Of a DNA stretch of 64,000 nucleotides, positions 10,641 to 20,435 are shown in pieces. Source of the DNA: Cepaea nemoralis (Eukaryota; Mollusca; Gastropoda; Stylommatophora; Helicidae). Position 1 is the first letter of the stretch. Every line of letters starts with the position of its first letter. Below the pieces are notes generated by a model that was not told the origin of the DNA, made no database searches, and saw nothing but the letters and a program-made list of their open reading frames with translations. Both the position numbers and the translations under genes were made by a program. The stretch lies in the NCBI GenBank assembly GCA_014155875.1, contig JACEFZ010014476.1, positions 713,614 through 777,613 of the forward strand. The letters are read 5' to 3'.

Positions 10641-11246
10641 GGTTAAAGCAACAACACTAGTAGATCATATTCAACAGTGTATAATTCCACAGATAAGGAA
10701 TCGAAATGCACCAGAGAAGGTTAAAAATGGAATATATACAACAAAAAATAAAGGACTCTTTTACATGCATTGATGCGTGCTGGGTTATACCGTTCTAGCC
10801 CCATATTTTTATAGAGCAATCGGCGCTCAATTGGCAAAGTGGTCATATCACTACGCACGGCGCCCTACAAATGAAATACTTCAGAAACATTAAATCCGAG
10901 CCCGTTTTGTATGAAATGTTTGAGACCCTTTAACCCTAACGTAGTCTGACTTGCAGGTTAAATGTTGCCTGTAGATTCTGTTTGGTCTTGTGTAGTCAAC
11001 AACAAATGAACACAAGGCGACCATGGTGCGTCACACCTGGATACTTAGAAACAAACAGTGAAGGCTCGCCACTACCTCTAAATGTTATCAATAGGAAAGT
11101 AGTTTAAGAGAGTGCGTTAATATATCAACCACCTGTCAGCGATAGACTGGCTGAAAAGGGGGGGGGGGCTGCTAGCTTACTTGGAGTAGCATATAAATAC
11201 CTATTATAGGATAAACGATATGTTTTTATACATTCCATTGGATATT
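10641..11246. other. Mostly unassigned; possible decayed tRNA-like head
   Basis: AATTGGCAAAGTGGTCATAT near 10829 resembles a Pol III A box, but I see no convincing B box. A G9 run lies at about 11158. There is no coding signal. Confidence 0.35.
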
Positions 11247-11349
11247 GAATGATTCAAATGGTTTCCAACTGCGAAGAACGGGTGTCCTGGGTTGGGCTTT
11301 CCCGTCCCATGCGTCTGGTTTTGAATCCCCGGAAAAGGGGTTGGTGTAC
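11247..11349 (+). mobile_element. Possible SINE head before a (CTT)n array
   Basis: A tRNA-like B box TGGTTTTGAATCCCCGG near 11318 is preceded by a G/C-rich stretch and followed directly by the (CTT)n array. It could be a short tRNA-derived element whose 3' tail expanded. Confidence 0.4.
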
Positions 11350-11459
11350 TTCTTCTTCTGCTTTTTCTTCTTCTTCTTCTTCTTCTTCTTCTTCTTCTTC
11401 TTCTTCTTCTTCTTCTTCTTCTTCTTCTTCTTCTTCTTCTTCTTCTTCTTCAGCTTCTC
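11350..11459. repeat. (CTT)n microsatellite
   Basis: About 35 CTT/TTC triplets, followed by a C-rich run at about 11467-11478. Confidence 0.96.
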
Positions 11460-11924
11460 TTTCTCCGCCCCCCCCCCCTTTCTCCTCCTTCTTCTTTAAG
11501 TTCTAGACTAGAGGCATATTCGGGAGATCACGACTCCTCTCTATCATGTAATATTATGATAAAATTATTTGTTATTATTTGCCTATTTGTTCAAGCTTTC
11601 CACGTTCATCTATAATGTCAGACGGGTCTGTGTGCCAATTCTTAACCCTTTAAAAATAAAGTTTGCTCGCTCGTTCGTTCCTTCGTTCGTTTGTTTGTTC
11701 GTTCGCTCTGTCGTCTGCTGTCTCTCGTGTCTGATATTTTCCTACGCAAAATTAATTACCCTGATTGTTTCAACTTCTATTTCTTCTGTTGTGTATACCC
11801 CAGTGGCGCTTTGTCCCGCAACCAACTCACGCCAGGCCATCCTATCCATTGCTTTCTCTGTCACTTCCCTTCACGACGTCGTCCATTTATTATTCATTTC
11901 TATCTCTAATTCACCTAGGGGCAT
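11460..11924. other. Unassigned; short TTCG repeat
   Basis: TTCG/TTTG tetranucleotides occur at about 11665-11708. The overlapping short frames show no known domain. Confidence 0.4.
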
Positions 11925-12460
11925 TTATAACATCAGACGGGAGGTGGACAACTGAGATTAAGAACAGAATATGACAAGCAAAAGCTGCATTTCAGAAAAT
12001 GAAAAGTATCTTATGCAATAAGTTTCCATCATTGAATGTAAGAAAGAGAGTGCTGACGTGCTATATAGAACCTGCTTTGCTGTATGTCTGTGAATCTTGG
12101 AATGAAAATGAACAAATTAGGAAGAACTTGGAAGCAACATAGGTGTGATTCCTAAAGCAAATGTTTCGAATTCCTTGGACTGCCAGAGTAACTAACGACG
12201 ATTGCCTGAAAGAGACTAATGAAATTAGAACAGTGTATTCAACAATAAGAAAGAGACAAACAGCTTTCTTTGGTAATCTGATGTGAAGAGAGGCAACTGA
12301 AAAGATCGAGGGGAAGAGAGGCAGAGGCAGACCAAGAGAAATGATGCTGAATGGATTGAGACGGGGGCATGGAGGAATATCATCAGCAGAGTTGATCCAA
12401 AACACCAAAGACCGAGATCTGTGGAGAGCCATGAATGCCTAGGCAAGCTGGCATAGCACT
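11925..12460 (+). pseudogene. LINE E 3' end, RT C-terminal region
   Basis: 5'-truncated LINE. The plus strand reads TSDGRWTTEIKNRI, QAKAAFQKMKSILC, RKRVLTCYIEPALLYVCESW, FRIPWTARVTNDDCLKETNE, IRTVYSTIRKRQTAFFGNLM and GKRGRGRPREMMLNGL. It ends with SAELIQNTKDRDLWRAMNA and a stop. There are a few internal stops. The C-terminal RNHGRPR-type basic block and the KDRDLWRAMNA ending are typical of this LINE group. The 3' tail is the (GAT)n array that follows. Relatives lie at 18.9, 48.9 and 49.7 kb. Confidence 0.85.
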
Positions 12461-12572
<112 letters not shown>

Positions 12573-12807
12573 CTATTATTCTCATCTCCGTGTGTTTTTA
12601 TGTTTCCCCCTATTTCGTTGATGTGTATTATTGATATGTATTACAAGGAACTTTGCAGTTATATTATTAGCAGGTTTTTTTTAGTGTATTTCCAACCCAG
12701 TCCGGCATCATCTATTTGGTCAGTACAGGATCTGTTTGATCAGTGCTGGATCTGTTTGGTCAGTGCTAGCTCTGTTTCTTCTGCTATTTCTTCTGCCACA
12801 TGTGCTA
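12573..12807. other. Unassigned; short GGTCAGTGCTGGATCTGTTT repeat
   Basis: A ~19 bp phrase (GATCTGTTTGGTCAGTGCT) repeats three to four times at about 12715-12775. No other feature is seen. Confidence 0.5.
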
Positions 12808-13043
12808 TATATATATATCTATATATCTATCTATCTATCTATCTATCTATCTGCCTGCCTACCGACCGGCCGACCGACCGACCGACCGACCCACCCAGTC
12901 AGCCAGCCAGCCAGCCACCCACCCACCCACCTACCTTTCTGCCTACCTACCTACCTACCTACCTACCTACCTACCTACCTACCTTTATGTCTGTCTGTCT
13001 GTCTGTCAGTCTGTCTGTCTGTCTTTCTGTCTGTCTGTCTGTC
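12808..13043. repeat. Compound tetranucleotide array
   Basis: Contiguous blocks in one 4 bp register: (TA)n, (TATC)n, (TGCC), (GACC)n, (CAGC)n, (CACC)n, (TACC)n, then (TGTC)n. Adjacent blocks mostly differ by one base. No coding potential. Confidence 0.95.
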
Positions 13044-13429
13044 CGCGCTATTAAATATTGATAAAAGTTACTGGAAAAAACGTCAGGACCATGTGTTGAA
13101 AGAGGAAGAGGACTATTGGAGAAAGGATGGATTGAATTTTATGCAACCGAGAGCAATCATCAACCTACTGGAATCGTCCGACACAGATTAAGGTCTGAGC
13201 AGACCTTAATCTACGTACACACTTACTGGGATATTTTGCTCCAACTATTCAGACGAATTATAGGCCCTTAACATTACAGCATCAGCATCAGCTGAAGAAA
13301 CAAGAAGGAAATGAAAAATAAAGTAAGAAATATAGTCCTTCTTTCCTGTTAATTTACAAATTATTTACCTCGTGCCTCTGTAAATTCTCTGTCTTTACTA
13401 ATATTACACATTGCACCCCTCTCAGGATT
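13044..13429. other. Unassigned; imperfect palindrome near 13190
   Basis: ATTAAGGTCTGAGCAGACCT followed by TAAT at about 13188-13211 is an 11 bp-arm palindrome. No gene or family recognised. Confidence 0.45.
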
Positions 13430-13705
13430 CTCCGTGGTGAAGTGGTCAAGCCGTCTGACTCGGGCTCCGAAGGTTGTATGTTCGATTCCGGGCCGCGTCC
13501 TTCATTTCAAGATTGCATTTTTTTTCGGACACTCCCGAGGGTCGTCGCTGGAACTACGGAGTTCGTGCTTTGTGCGACGCTTTCCGCGCTGCGGAAAGAA
13601 ACTGAGCCATATGGGATAAAACCCGGTGCAATGCAGCCGACCCTGTCGATTGTAAGCTGCTTCTTTCATTGTGCCCACTCCCATACGAATCCGGATACGC
13701 ATTTG
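13430..13705 (+). mobile_element. SINE S1 copy
   Basis: tRNA-derived SINE. The A-box-like GTGGTGAAGTGGTCAAGCCG (about 13435) and B box TGTTCGATTCC (about 13479) are Pol III spaced. The body contains GGAACTACGGAGTTCGTGCT, GACGCTTTCCGCGCTGCGG and GATAAAACCCGGTGCAATGC. Other copies lie at 18.2 (partial), 48.4 and 62.8 kb. The reading frames across it are chance. Confidence 0.88.
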
Positions 13706-14019
13706 TTTGTCATCTGAATTTGCAGGTCCCCATTACCGTAAACATAACTTTTTTAGCGAGAAATCACTAGTTGTTAAGCAAAACATCAAAGGAATGCCAC
13801 CGCTTTCAATGATTTAAGTTGTTTTTGGACCTATCAAAGACATATTCCTTGGGTGGGGGTAAATATAAGACGGCTGGAAAAATTTCATAACGATGCAACA
13901 GTTTTCAAAATAATTGATCGTGAATGAAGGCAAACAAATGTGGACATACTATAGCTGAAAATCCTCCTTTCCCAAGGTCAGCTGCAATTTTCTTTGTCTT
14001 TAACTTTTATTGTGGCGAA
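13706..14019. other. Unassigned
   Basis: No recognisable feature. Confidence 0.4.
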
Positions 14020-14218
14020 GGAGTTACTAATGCAATCTCGCATACCGCGTTCGAAACTCAGCCGTGGGCGATTTGGAAACAGATTGCTTTACGCCTCTTT
14101 TCAGTGTTATGAGTGCTGGTCGCCAATGGCAAACTACTGAACGTAAACTTGCCAAGAAATCACTAACAGCCAATAGTGCTGGTGCTGACTGCGAAGACGC
14201 CCAGTAAAGGAAATGCAA
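14020..14218 (+). mobile_element. SINE S5 copy
   Basis: tRNA-like region with B box CGCGTTCGAAACTCA near 14047. Then follow GCCAATGGCAAACTACTGAA, CGTAAACTTGCCAAGAAATC, and GACGCCCAGTAAAGGAAATGC just before the tandem repeat. The end AACTAACT/AACTTT grades into the minisatellite. Confidence 0.8.
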
Positions 14219-14645
14219 CTAACTTTATCTGAAGAATTGGTGGTTAGTTGGAGTTTTACAGTTGTACTTTTCTACTATAAAACTTTATCTGAAGAATTGG
14301 TGGTTAGTTGGAGTTTTACAGTTGTACTTTTCTACTGTAAAACTTTATCTGAAGAATTGGTGGTTAGTTGGAGTTTACAGTTGTACTTTTCTACTGTAAA
14401 ACTTTATCTGAAGAATTGGTGGTTAGTTGGAGTTTACAGTTGTACTTTTCTACTGTAAAACTTTATCTGAAGAATTGGTGGTTAGTTGGAGTTTTACAGT
14501 TGTACTTTTCTACTGTAAAACTTTATCTGAAGAATTGGTGGTTAGTTGGAGTTTTACAGTTGTACTTTTCTACTGTAAAACTTTATCTGAAGAATTGGTG
14601 GTTAGTTGGAGTTTTACAGTTGTACTTTTCTACTGTAAAATACTG
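14219..14645. repeat. 60 bp minisatellite, 7 copies
   Basis: Seven head-to-tail units starting AACTTTATCTGAAGAATTGG. Five are 60 bp; units 3 and 4 are 59 bp, with one T missing from GAGTTTTACA. The 60 bp period keeps one frame open, which explains the repetitive peptide. No start context or domain suggests a gene. Confidence 0.97.
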
Positions 14646-14685
14646 TCGTCTACTACCTATAGTACCTTGCTATGTAGGACGAAGC

Positions 14686-14713
14686 GTGGGGGTGGTGGGG
14701 GGGGGGGGGTAGA
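14686..14713. repeat. G-rich run
   Basis: GGGGGTGGTGGGG followed by an unbroken run of about ten G, then GTAGAG. Possible G-quadruplex-forming stretch. Confidence 0.7.
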
Positions 14714-14714
14714 G

Positions 14715-14955
14715 AAATGGAAAGAGAGGGGGAGGAGGTTGAGCCTTATGAATTACGGCCGCCTCGCTTGTGCAATGGCCGCGAACTGTGTAGGTTAGGG
14801 TTTTCTTACCTTCTCGTCCTCCCCTTACCTTCACCAACCCAACCCCTTCCAGAAAACAAATCCATACCTTATCGAGGATTCGAACCCGGTCTTTCGAAGA
14901 AGAGACCAGGTATTCTGGCCACTCGGTCAGCCGCTCCTCGTGGTTGTCTACAGTT
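14715..14955 (-). mobile_element. tRNA-derived SINE S8
   Basis: On the minus strand a clean tRNA-like head runs from about 14940 down to 14870. The A box is GCTGACCGAGTGGCCAGAAT and the B box CCGGGTTCGAATCCTCG, about 45 nt apart, as in a leucine/serine-type tRNA fold. A 3' body of about 150 bp follows, to the G-rich run. There is no intact acceptor stem or CCA, so this is a retrosequence, not a tRNA gene. Confidence 0.65.
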
Positions 14956-15138
14956 GGCCAGAAACGTGCATTTGGGTGTTTTCCGCGATGACTTATTGAT
15001 TGTATGTAGCTCCGTATCTTCTGATACCCTAACAACTCCATGTTCTCTGATCCGTGACTACCCCATATGTTTGATGTTAACTCGCATATGAGTGCCCGAT
15101 CAATACCGTTTAATTTATCTCTAATGCTATTTAACTTG

Positions 15139-15309
15139 AAATACTTGAAATCCAAGTATTTCAGAATCCTCGCCGGTGCTACGGAGTTCGTGCACTGAGC
15201 TGAGTTTCCCCAGACTCAGGTTTGAGTTAGGAGGAGAACGGAGCACTTATGGGTTGCACCCGTGTGCCGTGATGTTGATCCATCGACTAAACTAAACTAA
15301 ACTAAACAA
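15139..15309 (+). mobile_element. SINE S2, 5'-truncated, with 13 bp TSD
   Basis: Flanked by GCTATTTAACTTG at 15126-15138 and 15310-15322. It contains TCCTCGCCGGTGCTACGGAG, TTCGTGCACTGAGCTGAG, CCGTGTGCCGTGATGTTGAT and a (CTAAA)n tail. The tRNA-like head is missing. It matches the 3' half of the full-length copy at 15825. Confidence 0.88.
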
Positions 15310-15322
15310 GCTATTTAACTTG

Positions 15323-15769
15323 CCTCAAATTGTCCCCAGATGTGATATATTTGTGTCTTAGTTATAACACAAAGGAACCAATCAATGCCGTGTTCGTTCG
15401 TACAATACTAAACCCGGCCAAACATAATGTTGTTTGTGGTTTGTGTTTGAAACCATCTCTAGAAGGGTTCAAACACATAACCACCGGGATGGCACGTAAG
15501 CAACCCAGCCACAGCGATATTGCAACTTTCAAACTAGACAATGTGCAGCTTAAACGCTATAAGCACACAGGGATTCGAACCTACCGCCCACGAATGACTT
15601 ATGCTTGTTAATATACATTTCTAAAACCCGTGGTTTTAATGATTAAGTAGGAATTATGTCCATACTTTATAATTATGGGCTCTAGCCATCGATAGACCTG
15701 GCTAATGAAGAGCCCTTCTCATGGATATCTTGTGAGTACATGTATATTTTGAGGCCGCCAGTGAGTTAA
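15323..15769. other. Unassigned; two minus-strand B-box-like sites
   Basis: GGGTTCAAAC near 15467 and GGGATTCGAACC near 15572 look like B boxes of old tRNA-derived repeats read on the minus strand. Boundaries cannot be placed. No gene. Confidence 0.4.
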
Positions 15770-15824
15770 TGAGATCCTAAGGAGCGTAAAGCATAGTTAC
15801 CCTGTAACCTACTGTGCATGTCGT
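15770..15824. mobile_element. Repeat R6, left part
   Basis: CCTGTAACCTACTGTGCATG then TCGT, the left half of R6 split by the SINE at 15825. It resumes at 16186. Confidence 0.55.
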
Positions 15825-16185
15825 TGGGGGACTGCGTGGTCTCGACGTGTGGTGTCCGCCTCGAGTGCTGGCGGTCCCGGGTTGAAGCCCCGGTGAGGAC
15901 CGGGATTTTTTTTTCACGTGGACTTCTAGTAATAAAATTGCCCCTGGTCTCTGGGTAGTGAGATCGGACGCCCGTGTGTATTGCTGCGCACGCAACAGAT
16001 CCCTTGGCAGTTGAAAATCGTAAAAGAGTAGCCAAATGGCGCTGCCCGGGCAAAATTTCGAGTTAAAAATCTACCCAAAGTATTTCAGGATCCTCGCCGG
16101 TGCTACGGAGTTCGTGCACTGAGCTGAGCTTATGGGCACCCGTGTGTCGTGATGTTGATCCATCGACTAAACTAAACTAAATTAA
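15825..16185 (+). mobile_element. SINE S2, full length, 9 bp TSD
   Basis: A 361 bp element flanked by GCATGTCGT (15816-15824 and 16186-16194). The 5' part is a tRNA-like head (GCGTGGTCTCGACGTGTGG, then B-box-like CCGGGTTGAAGCCCCGG). A body follows (CCTGGTCTCTGGGTAGTGAG, GATCGGACGCCCGTGTGTAT), then a core with GTGCTACGGAGTTCGTGCAC and a (CTAAA)n tail. The 15139 copy is the same 3' half, and the 23236 copy the same 5' half. Confidence 0.9.
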
Positions 16186-16424
16186 GCATGTCGTAACAGA
16201 CGACTAGGGAGGGTTGGCTACTGCATCCAGTAGAAAACAGCTTTAAAATCCAACTAATCATTACAGGGTCTATTAAGGCACGAGCTGGTTTCGGGCCATT
16301 AGAAGATGGAATGCAGAAGAAAAAGAGGAAGAACCTAACTTCACTCTTAGTGCACTTGTTCTTGTCACCATAGGAACAAGGCAGGTTCGAATCCTTGTGT
16401 GACCGCTATAGCTTTCAAATTATA
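16186..16424. mobile_element. Repeat R6, right part, plus B-box-like site
   Basis: Resumes with GCATGTCGTAACAGACGACT then AGGGAGGGTTGG, as in the 8.2 kb copy. Near 16384, CAGGTTCGAATCCTTG is a good B box, so a short tRNA-derived element may lie at about 16340-16415. Confidence 0.45.
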
Positions 16425-16576
16425 CAGGGTGTATTTTTAATGACTGTGCAGTTGTTGAAAATATTGCCGGTCCAAGTTTTGTATTTACTTATAATGTTGT
16501 ATGATCTTTACAGAGGGTGAATACAAAACTTGGACCGGCAATATTTTCAAACATTGCACAGTCATTTAAAATACAT
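16425..16576. mobile_element. Hairpin element (MITE-like)
   Basis: Near-perfect inverted repeat with arms of about 55 bp (about 16431-16485 and 16520-16574) and a ~34 bp loop. The arms contain ATGACTGTGCAGTTGTTGAA and AATATTGCCGGTCCAAGTTT. The left edge CAGGGTGTATTTT is reminiscent of DNA-transposon ends, but no clear target duplication was found. Confidence 0.75.
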
Positions 16577-18059
16577 TCTTACATTGTCTAGTGTGACCTC
16601 TAATCTGTACTTATTTCCTACACCTCAATGAGTGCCCATCAATATCTGTGTATTTATTTCTCATGCTAGTTCCCCAAGTATATCGTTTTCAACAGATACA
16701 CAAAAGCACTGTATCTGAGATGCATCAAGTTCCCCCTAACGATGAATCACAGCGTCTGTTCAACCCCACATAGTGTAGTTGCCCAAAAGCGTCATGCTCT
16801 CGTGAGTTATTACTACTCCCATTTGCCATTCAATGACGTCTGCTTGGAATCGGTTCGCCCAGTGCACCATTTTCATCTCACACACGTCTTTCTGTACTCC
16901 TGTAAAAGAGCTTTTCAACGGTTTGTCTGTGTTAAAGATTTGTAAAGGTGGCATTTGGGGTGCTTCCAGACACGGATATATTTAGCACTTGCCGACTGCC
17001 AGGTACCGTGACATTAGCCTCGATCGCGCCAATACTTGACCTTTGCCATCTAACCTTCCGTTATCTTCAAGTCTGAATTGCTGTGGTATCTATAAATATC
17101 CTGGCCTCACATCCGGTTGACGTCTATTGCTTGAGATCAATGTTGTTAAGTAAGAAATCACCTGTACAGAAGTGTCGGTGCTGCAGAGTTCTAACGTAAA
17201 TCTGTCGTTATTGCTCTTTTACTGCTCTTCTTGTAATATGCTTAGAAAGGTGACATTTTTATGCATGCTGCTCATTGCGTGAGTCGTGGTGGTTTAATGT
17301 TTAGCAAGATGTGAAATGGAATCACGTTCCAATAGTGCCAGAGTTAGACTTCATCAAACGGAATAAGTGACAGGATGATCAATGCTAGGGAACCATTAAA
17401 TCTACTGACATCATCATCCTCATCATCATCATCATCATCATGGAGGGATCATTTCTAGAACGCCGCTCCCATTACGACCCACATTAACGACCGAGAAACG
17501 ATAATGTTTGTGCGCCAGTTTACTTCGATATTCATATCTCCCAGAATGTCTGTGGATTTTACTCTTATTGATCAATGATATACAAAGAATGTTTCTATAA
17601 CGCTAGTTGAAGAGTTCGATTCCCTTTATTTTAGTGTTTGCGAAATAATCCATAACTGACATTTGTATGTTGCCACATCCTACTGAAACATGCCTTTCCT
17701 GATCAGGATGATGGAATATACATTTATTCACGCTCAGATGTCTTTCCCTACAATGCTCAGAGAGTGAAGTCCAAGTATAACAGAGCGACAGTCTGAAGGC
17801 AACTGTAGGAAATCAAATATATGCAGACAAGCCAGCGATGACTATTGACGACTTAGTTTATTTGAAGGAACTTCAGCATTATCAAAACGGATACATGAAA
17901 TATCAAAGCAGATACGTGTTGTTGGTTCGGCGGCTCAGCTGTTACTAAGCCCTTGTTTTTCCCTACGTCCTTACGTGCGCGTCCCTAACTACAGAGCTCA
18001 CGCGTGGATCATCTATTTATACCCCTCTTTTTGCACGCCTTGCCACCTAACTAAACCCC
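16577..18059. other. Unassigned; short (CAT)n
   Basis: No gene found. An imperfect (CAT)n array at about 17406-17441 could be the tail of an eroded minus-strand LINE. The rest shows no family I recognise. Confidence 0.45.
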
Positions 18060-18780
18060 ATATAACAGGCTACACTGTTATACAAGACTAAAATTAGGAG
18101 GGTACTAATCAGAGAGTTGCTTTTTGCAGGTGATGCTGCAATTACGACCCACTCTGAGGAAGAATTACAACAACTACTAAAAAGGTCGCTTAAAAAGTCG
18201 ACAGGGTCGACTTCATTGCACCGGGTTTTATCCCATATGGCTCGGTTTCTTTCCGCAGCATGCATTCTGTAATACTTGTTGTGAATTTGGTTTAACAAGT
18301 AGCAGAAGGAAGACACAGATTGTGATGCAAAGTGCAAATAAGGTACCATCAATCTTTATTGATGACGCAGAGCTGGAGATACTTGACCATTTCACTTATT
18401 TGTGATAGGAGATCAACAATAAATTATCGCTAGATCAGGAAATTAACATCAAGATTGGTACGGCAGTAACAGCAATGAACAGGTTAACAAAGAGAGTATG
18501 GGAGAATAGACAGCTTTCTGCCAAAACAATAAGTTCTGGTCTATTAAGCCCGTGTCCTTTCAAATGCTGTCTCTGCGACGAAAACTTGGTATTAAGTGGC
18601 AAGATAAGATCACAAATGCCGAAGTATTGAAAAGATCGGGAGGTGTGACATTTGTTACATGCGCAATCTTAGTAGACTTAGACGGACAGAAGTCTTTAGG
18701 AGGATGGACGATGGTAGAATACCAAAGGACATCTTTCTTGGGGAATTACAGATGGGTAAAATATATCTGTGTCGTCTCTA
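18060..18780 (+). pseudogene. LINE F relic
   Basis: Decayed LINE RT. It reads LIRELLFAGDAAITTHSEEE then LQQLL (altered FADD block), next LEILDHFTYL, QEINIKIGTAVTAMNRLTKR and VWENRQLSAKT. It ends with LRRKLGIKWQDKITNAEVL and DDGRIPKDIFLGELQMG. A SINE S1 fragment is inserted just after the LQQLL block. Stops and frameshifts make it inactive. A second LINE F copy lies on the minus strand at 52.7-53.8 kb. Confidence 0.8.
18183..18262 (-). mobile_element. SINE S1 fragment inside LINE F
   Basis: Minus-strand S1 3' part: GCTGCGGAAAGAAACCGAGC, CATATGGGATAAAACCCGGT, TGCAATGAAGTCGACCCTG. It interrupts LINE F between its LQQLL and CEFGLT blocks. About 190 bp of the S1 5' end is missing. Confidence 0.8.
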
Positions 18781-18829
18781 CTACGTTATAAAAATGTATG
18801 CAAACGAGACATGATTGAAGCAGGCACTA

Positions 18830-19030
18830 ACACTGAAAGAGACAAACCATGTTCTTGTATGTGTGTATAATGTTCTGCTTTAACTGTTGGTAATTGTTGT
18901 TAGTTACTCTGACTTTACGGGGTATTTGCAGCATTCGTCTCAGAAACCACATCTCTGCTACCACAATGCTCTTTCTAGTTTGTACACACAGACAGACATA
19001 CCGTAAACCGTGTTCCGTATTGCATTTCAT
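18830..19030 (-). pseudogene. LINE E-type fragment
   Basis: The minus strand reads VVAEMWFLRRMLQIPRKVRV followed by TNNNYQQLKQN. This is the MWFLRRMLRIPW-type block shared by LINE E and its relatives. Only about 100 bp is recognisable. Confidence 0.6.
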
Positions 19031-19146
19031 GATTCTATTTCTGACATATGAATAGCATTTTATGCAATAAACCAGTCATTGTTTCTTTGTTTGTTTTTGG
19101 TGTTTTATCACTTTTAAGTCTAGCGTACTCCATACACGCGCTACTA

Positions 19147-19723
19147 CGAGGGTAAGTTAATAAGTAAGTCACAAATGGCTGTAGAAAAATAACTAAATAT
19201 GATAACAACTTGAAACCAGTTTATTTTTATACATACATTGTCCCTTTATTTCTCAACATAATTTCCACCAACATTGATGCACTTATCCCATCGTTTTATC
19301 AGTCCTCCCAAACCGGCTGCATAGAACTGCGTGCTCTGTTTTCTAAACCACGTTTTCACTTCACATTCAACTTCGGCGTCACTCGCGAAATGTCTCCCGC
19401 CAAGGTGGGTTTTCAGTGGACTTAGCCCCTAGCGATTTCCCGTAAAGCGGTGCATAGCTGGGTAGAAAAAGTTACGAGGGCGAGTCAATAAGTAAGTCAC
19501 ACAGTTCTGTGGGATGGCAGGTAAATGAAAACAAAGCACGCAGTTCTATGCAGCCGGTATTGGAGGACTGATAAAACGATGGGATAAATGCATCAATGTT
19601 GGTGGAAATTATGTTGAGAAATAAAGGGACAATGTATGTATAAAAATAAACTGGTTTCAAGTTGTTATCATATTTAGTTATTTTTCTACAGCCATTTGTG
19701 ACTTACTTATTAACTTACCCTCG
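19147..19723. mobile_element. Head-to-head mariner pair (fold-back)
   Basis: Two internally deleted Tc1/mariner copies in opposite orientation, bounded by TA (19145-19146 and 19724-19725). The outer ends CGAGGGTAAGTTAATAAGTA and its complement are the element's 3' ends. A 5' end CGAGGGCGAGTCAATAAGTA sits in the middle, at about 19475. Both arms encode the transposase C-terminus (GLIKRWDKCINVGGNYVEK and stop): minus strand at about 19250-19340, plus strand at about 19560-19625. The left arm keeps about 100 bp more. No catalytic D,D,D core remains. Confidence 0.85.
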
Positions 19724-19725
19724 TA

Positions 19726-20435
19726 TATGCTGACAGTCCGTCGGCCCGTCTGTCTCCCTGTTCGCGTTCTGTGTCTAGATGTAATTGTCCTCAATCAGCT
19801 AAGTATGTCTATCTCTCATGTATATCCAGAATCACAAATGGGATCGGCAGCATCCTCGTCCAGAAGAACGAGGAAACCAGAACCTCAGGATAAGCCCACG
19901 TACAACACCCACAATGGACAGGCTTTTGGCAAGGTAATCAGTGTAATGTCTGACATGTCTCTGTCTGTCTGTATATCTTTCTCCCTGGCTGTCTGTCTCT
20001 CCATCCGTTCGACTATCTGTCTATCTGCCTGTCTCTCTGTCTATCTATGTTGGATAAATGGTGCTAATCCCATAATTGTATAGACAAACCAGACTATTGA
20101 TTAATGGTTAACAGAATCCACTCCTCTATGTTCGAGACATATCCCCAGCAGTTACTGAAGTGCATGGCTGGTAACTACCATGGCCGCACTCTAGATAGCC
20201 ACACACGTGACACGTCCCCGCAATAAACGTGTAGCTGTAGCTCCAGTTTGTATTTTCTGTTCCCTTAGTCTGCACACCGTGGACTCATTTCGTGCTTACC
20301 ATTACACAGTAGTCTTTCCCTGATCTTCTGCACTATTGAAGATGTGTCCGTTTGAAAATTGGCAATTTAGGCGATTTAGTAGCCACCTGAGCTCCCCTCA
20401 CGTTGTCACTTGTTCGCGCATGTCCACAACTCATC
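19726..20435. other. Unassigned; degenerate CTGT repeat
   Basis: CTGTCTGT/CTAT phrases at about 19960-20050; nothing else recognised. A (TCATC)n run at about 20433-20452 is the tail of the LINE that follows. Confidence 0.5.

Noticed and set aside
14870..14945. Functional tRNA gene
   Set aside because: Boxes are good, but I could not pair a full acceptor stem and a SINE-like body follows; annotated as a SINE head.
14670..15155. 161-codon frame on the minus strand
   Set aside because: It runs across a SINE and a G-rich run; no domain, and the first residues are repeat-derived.
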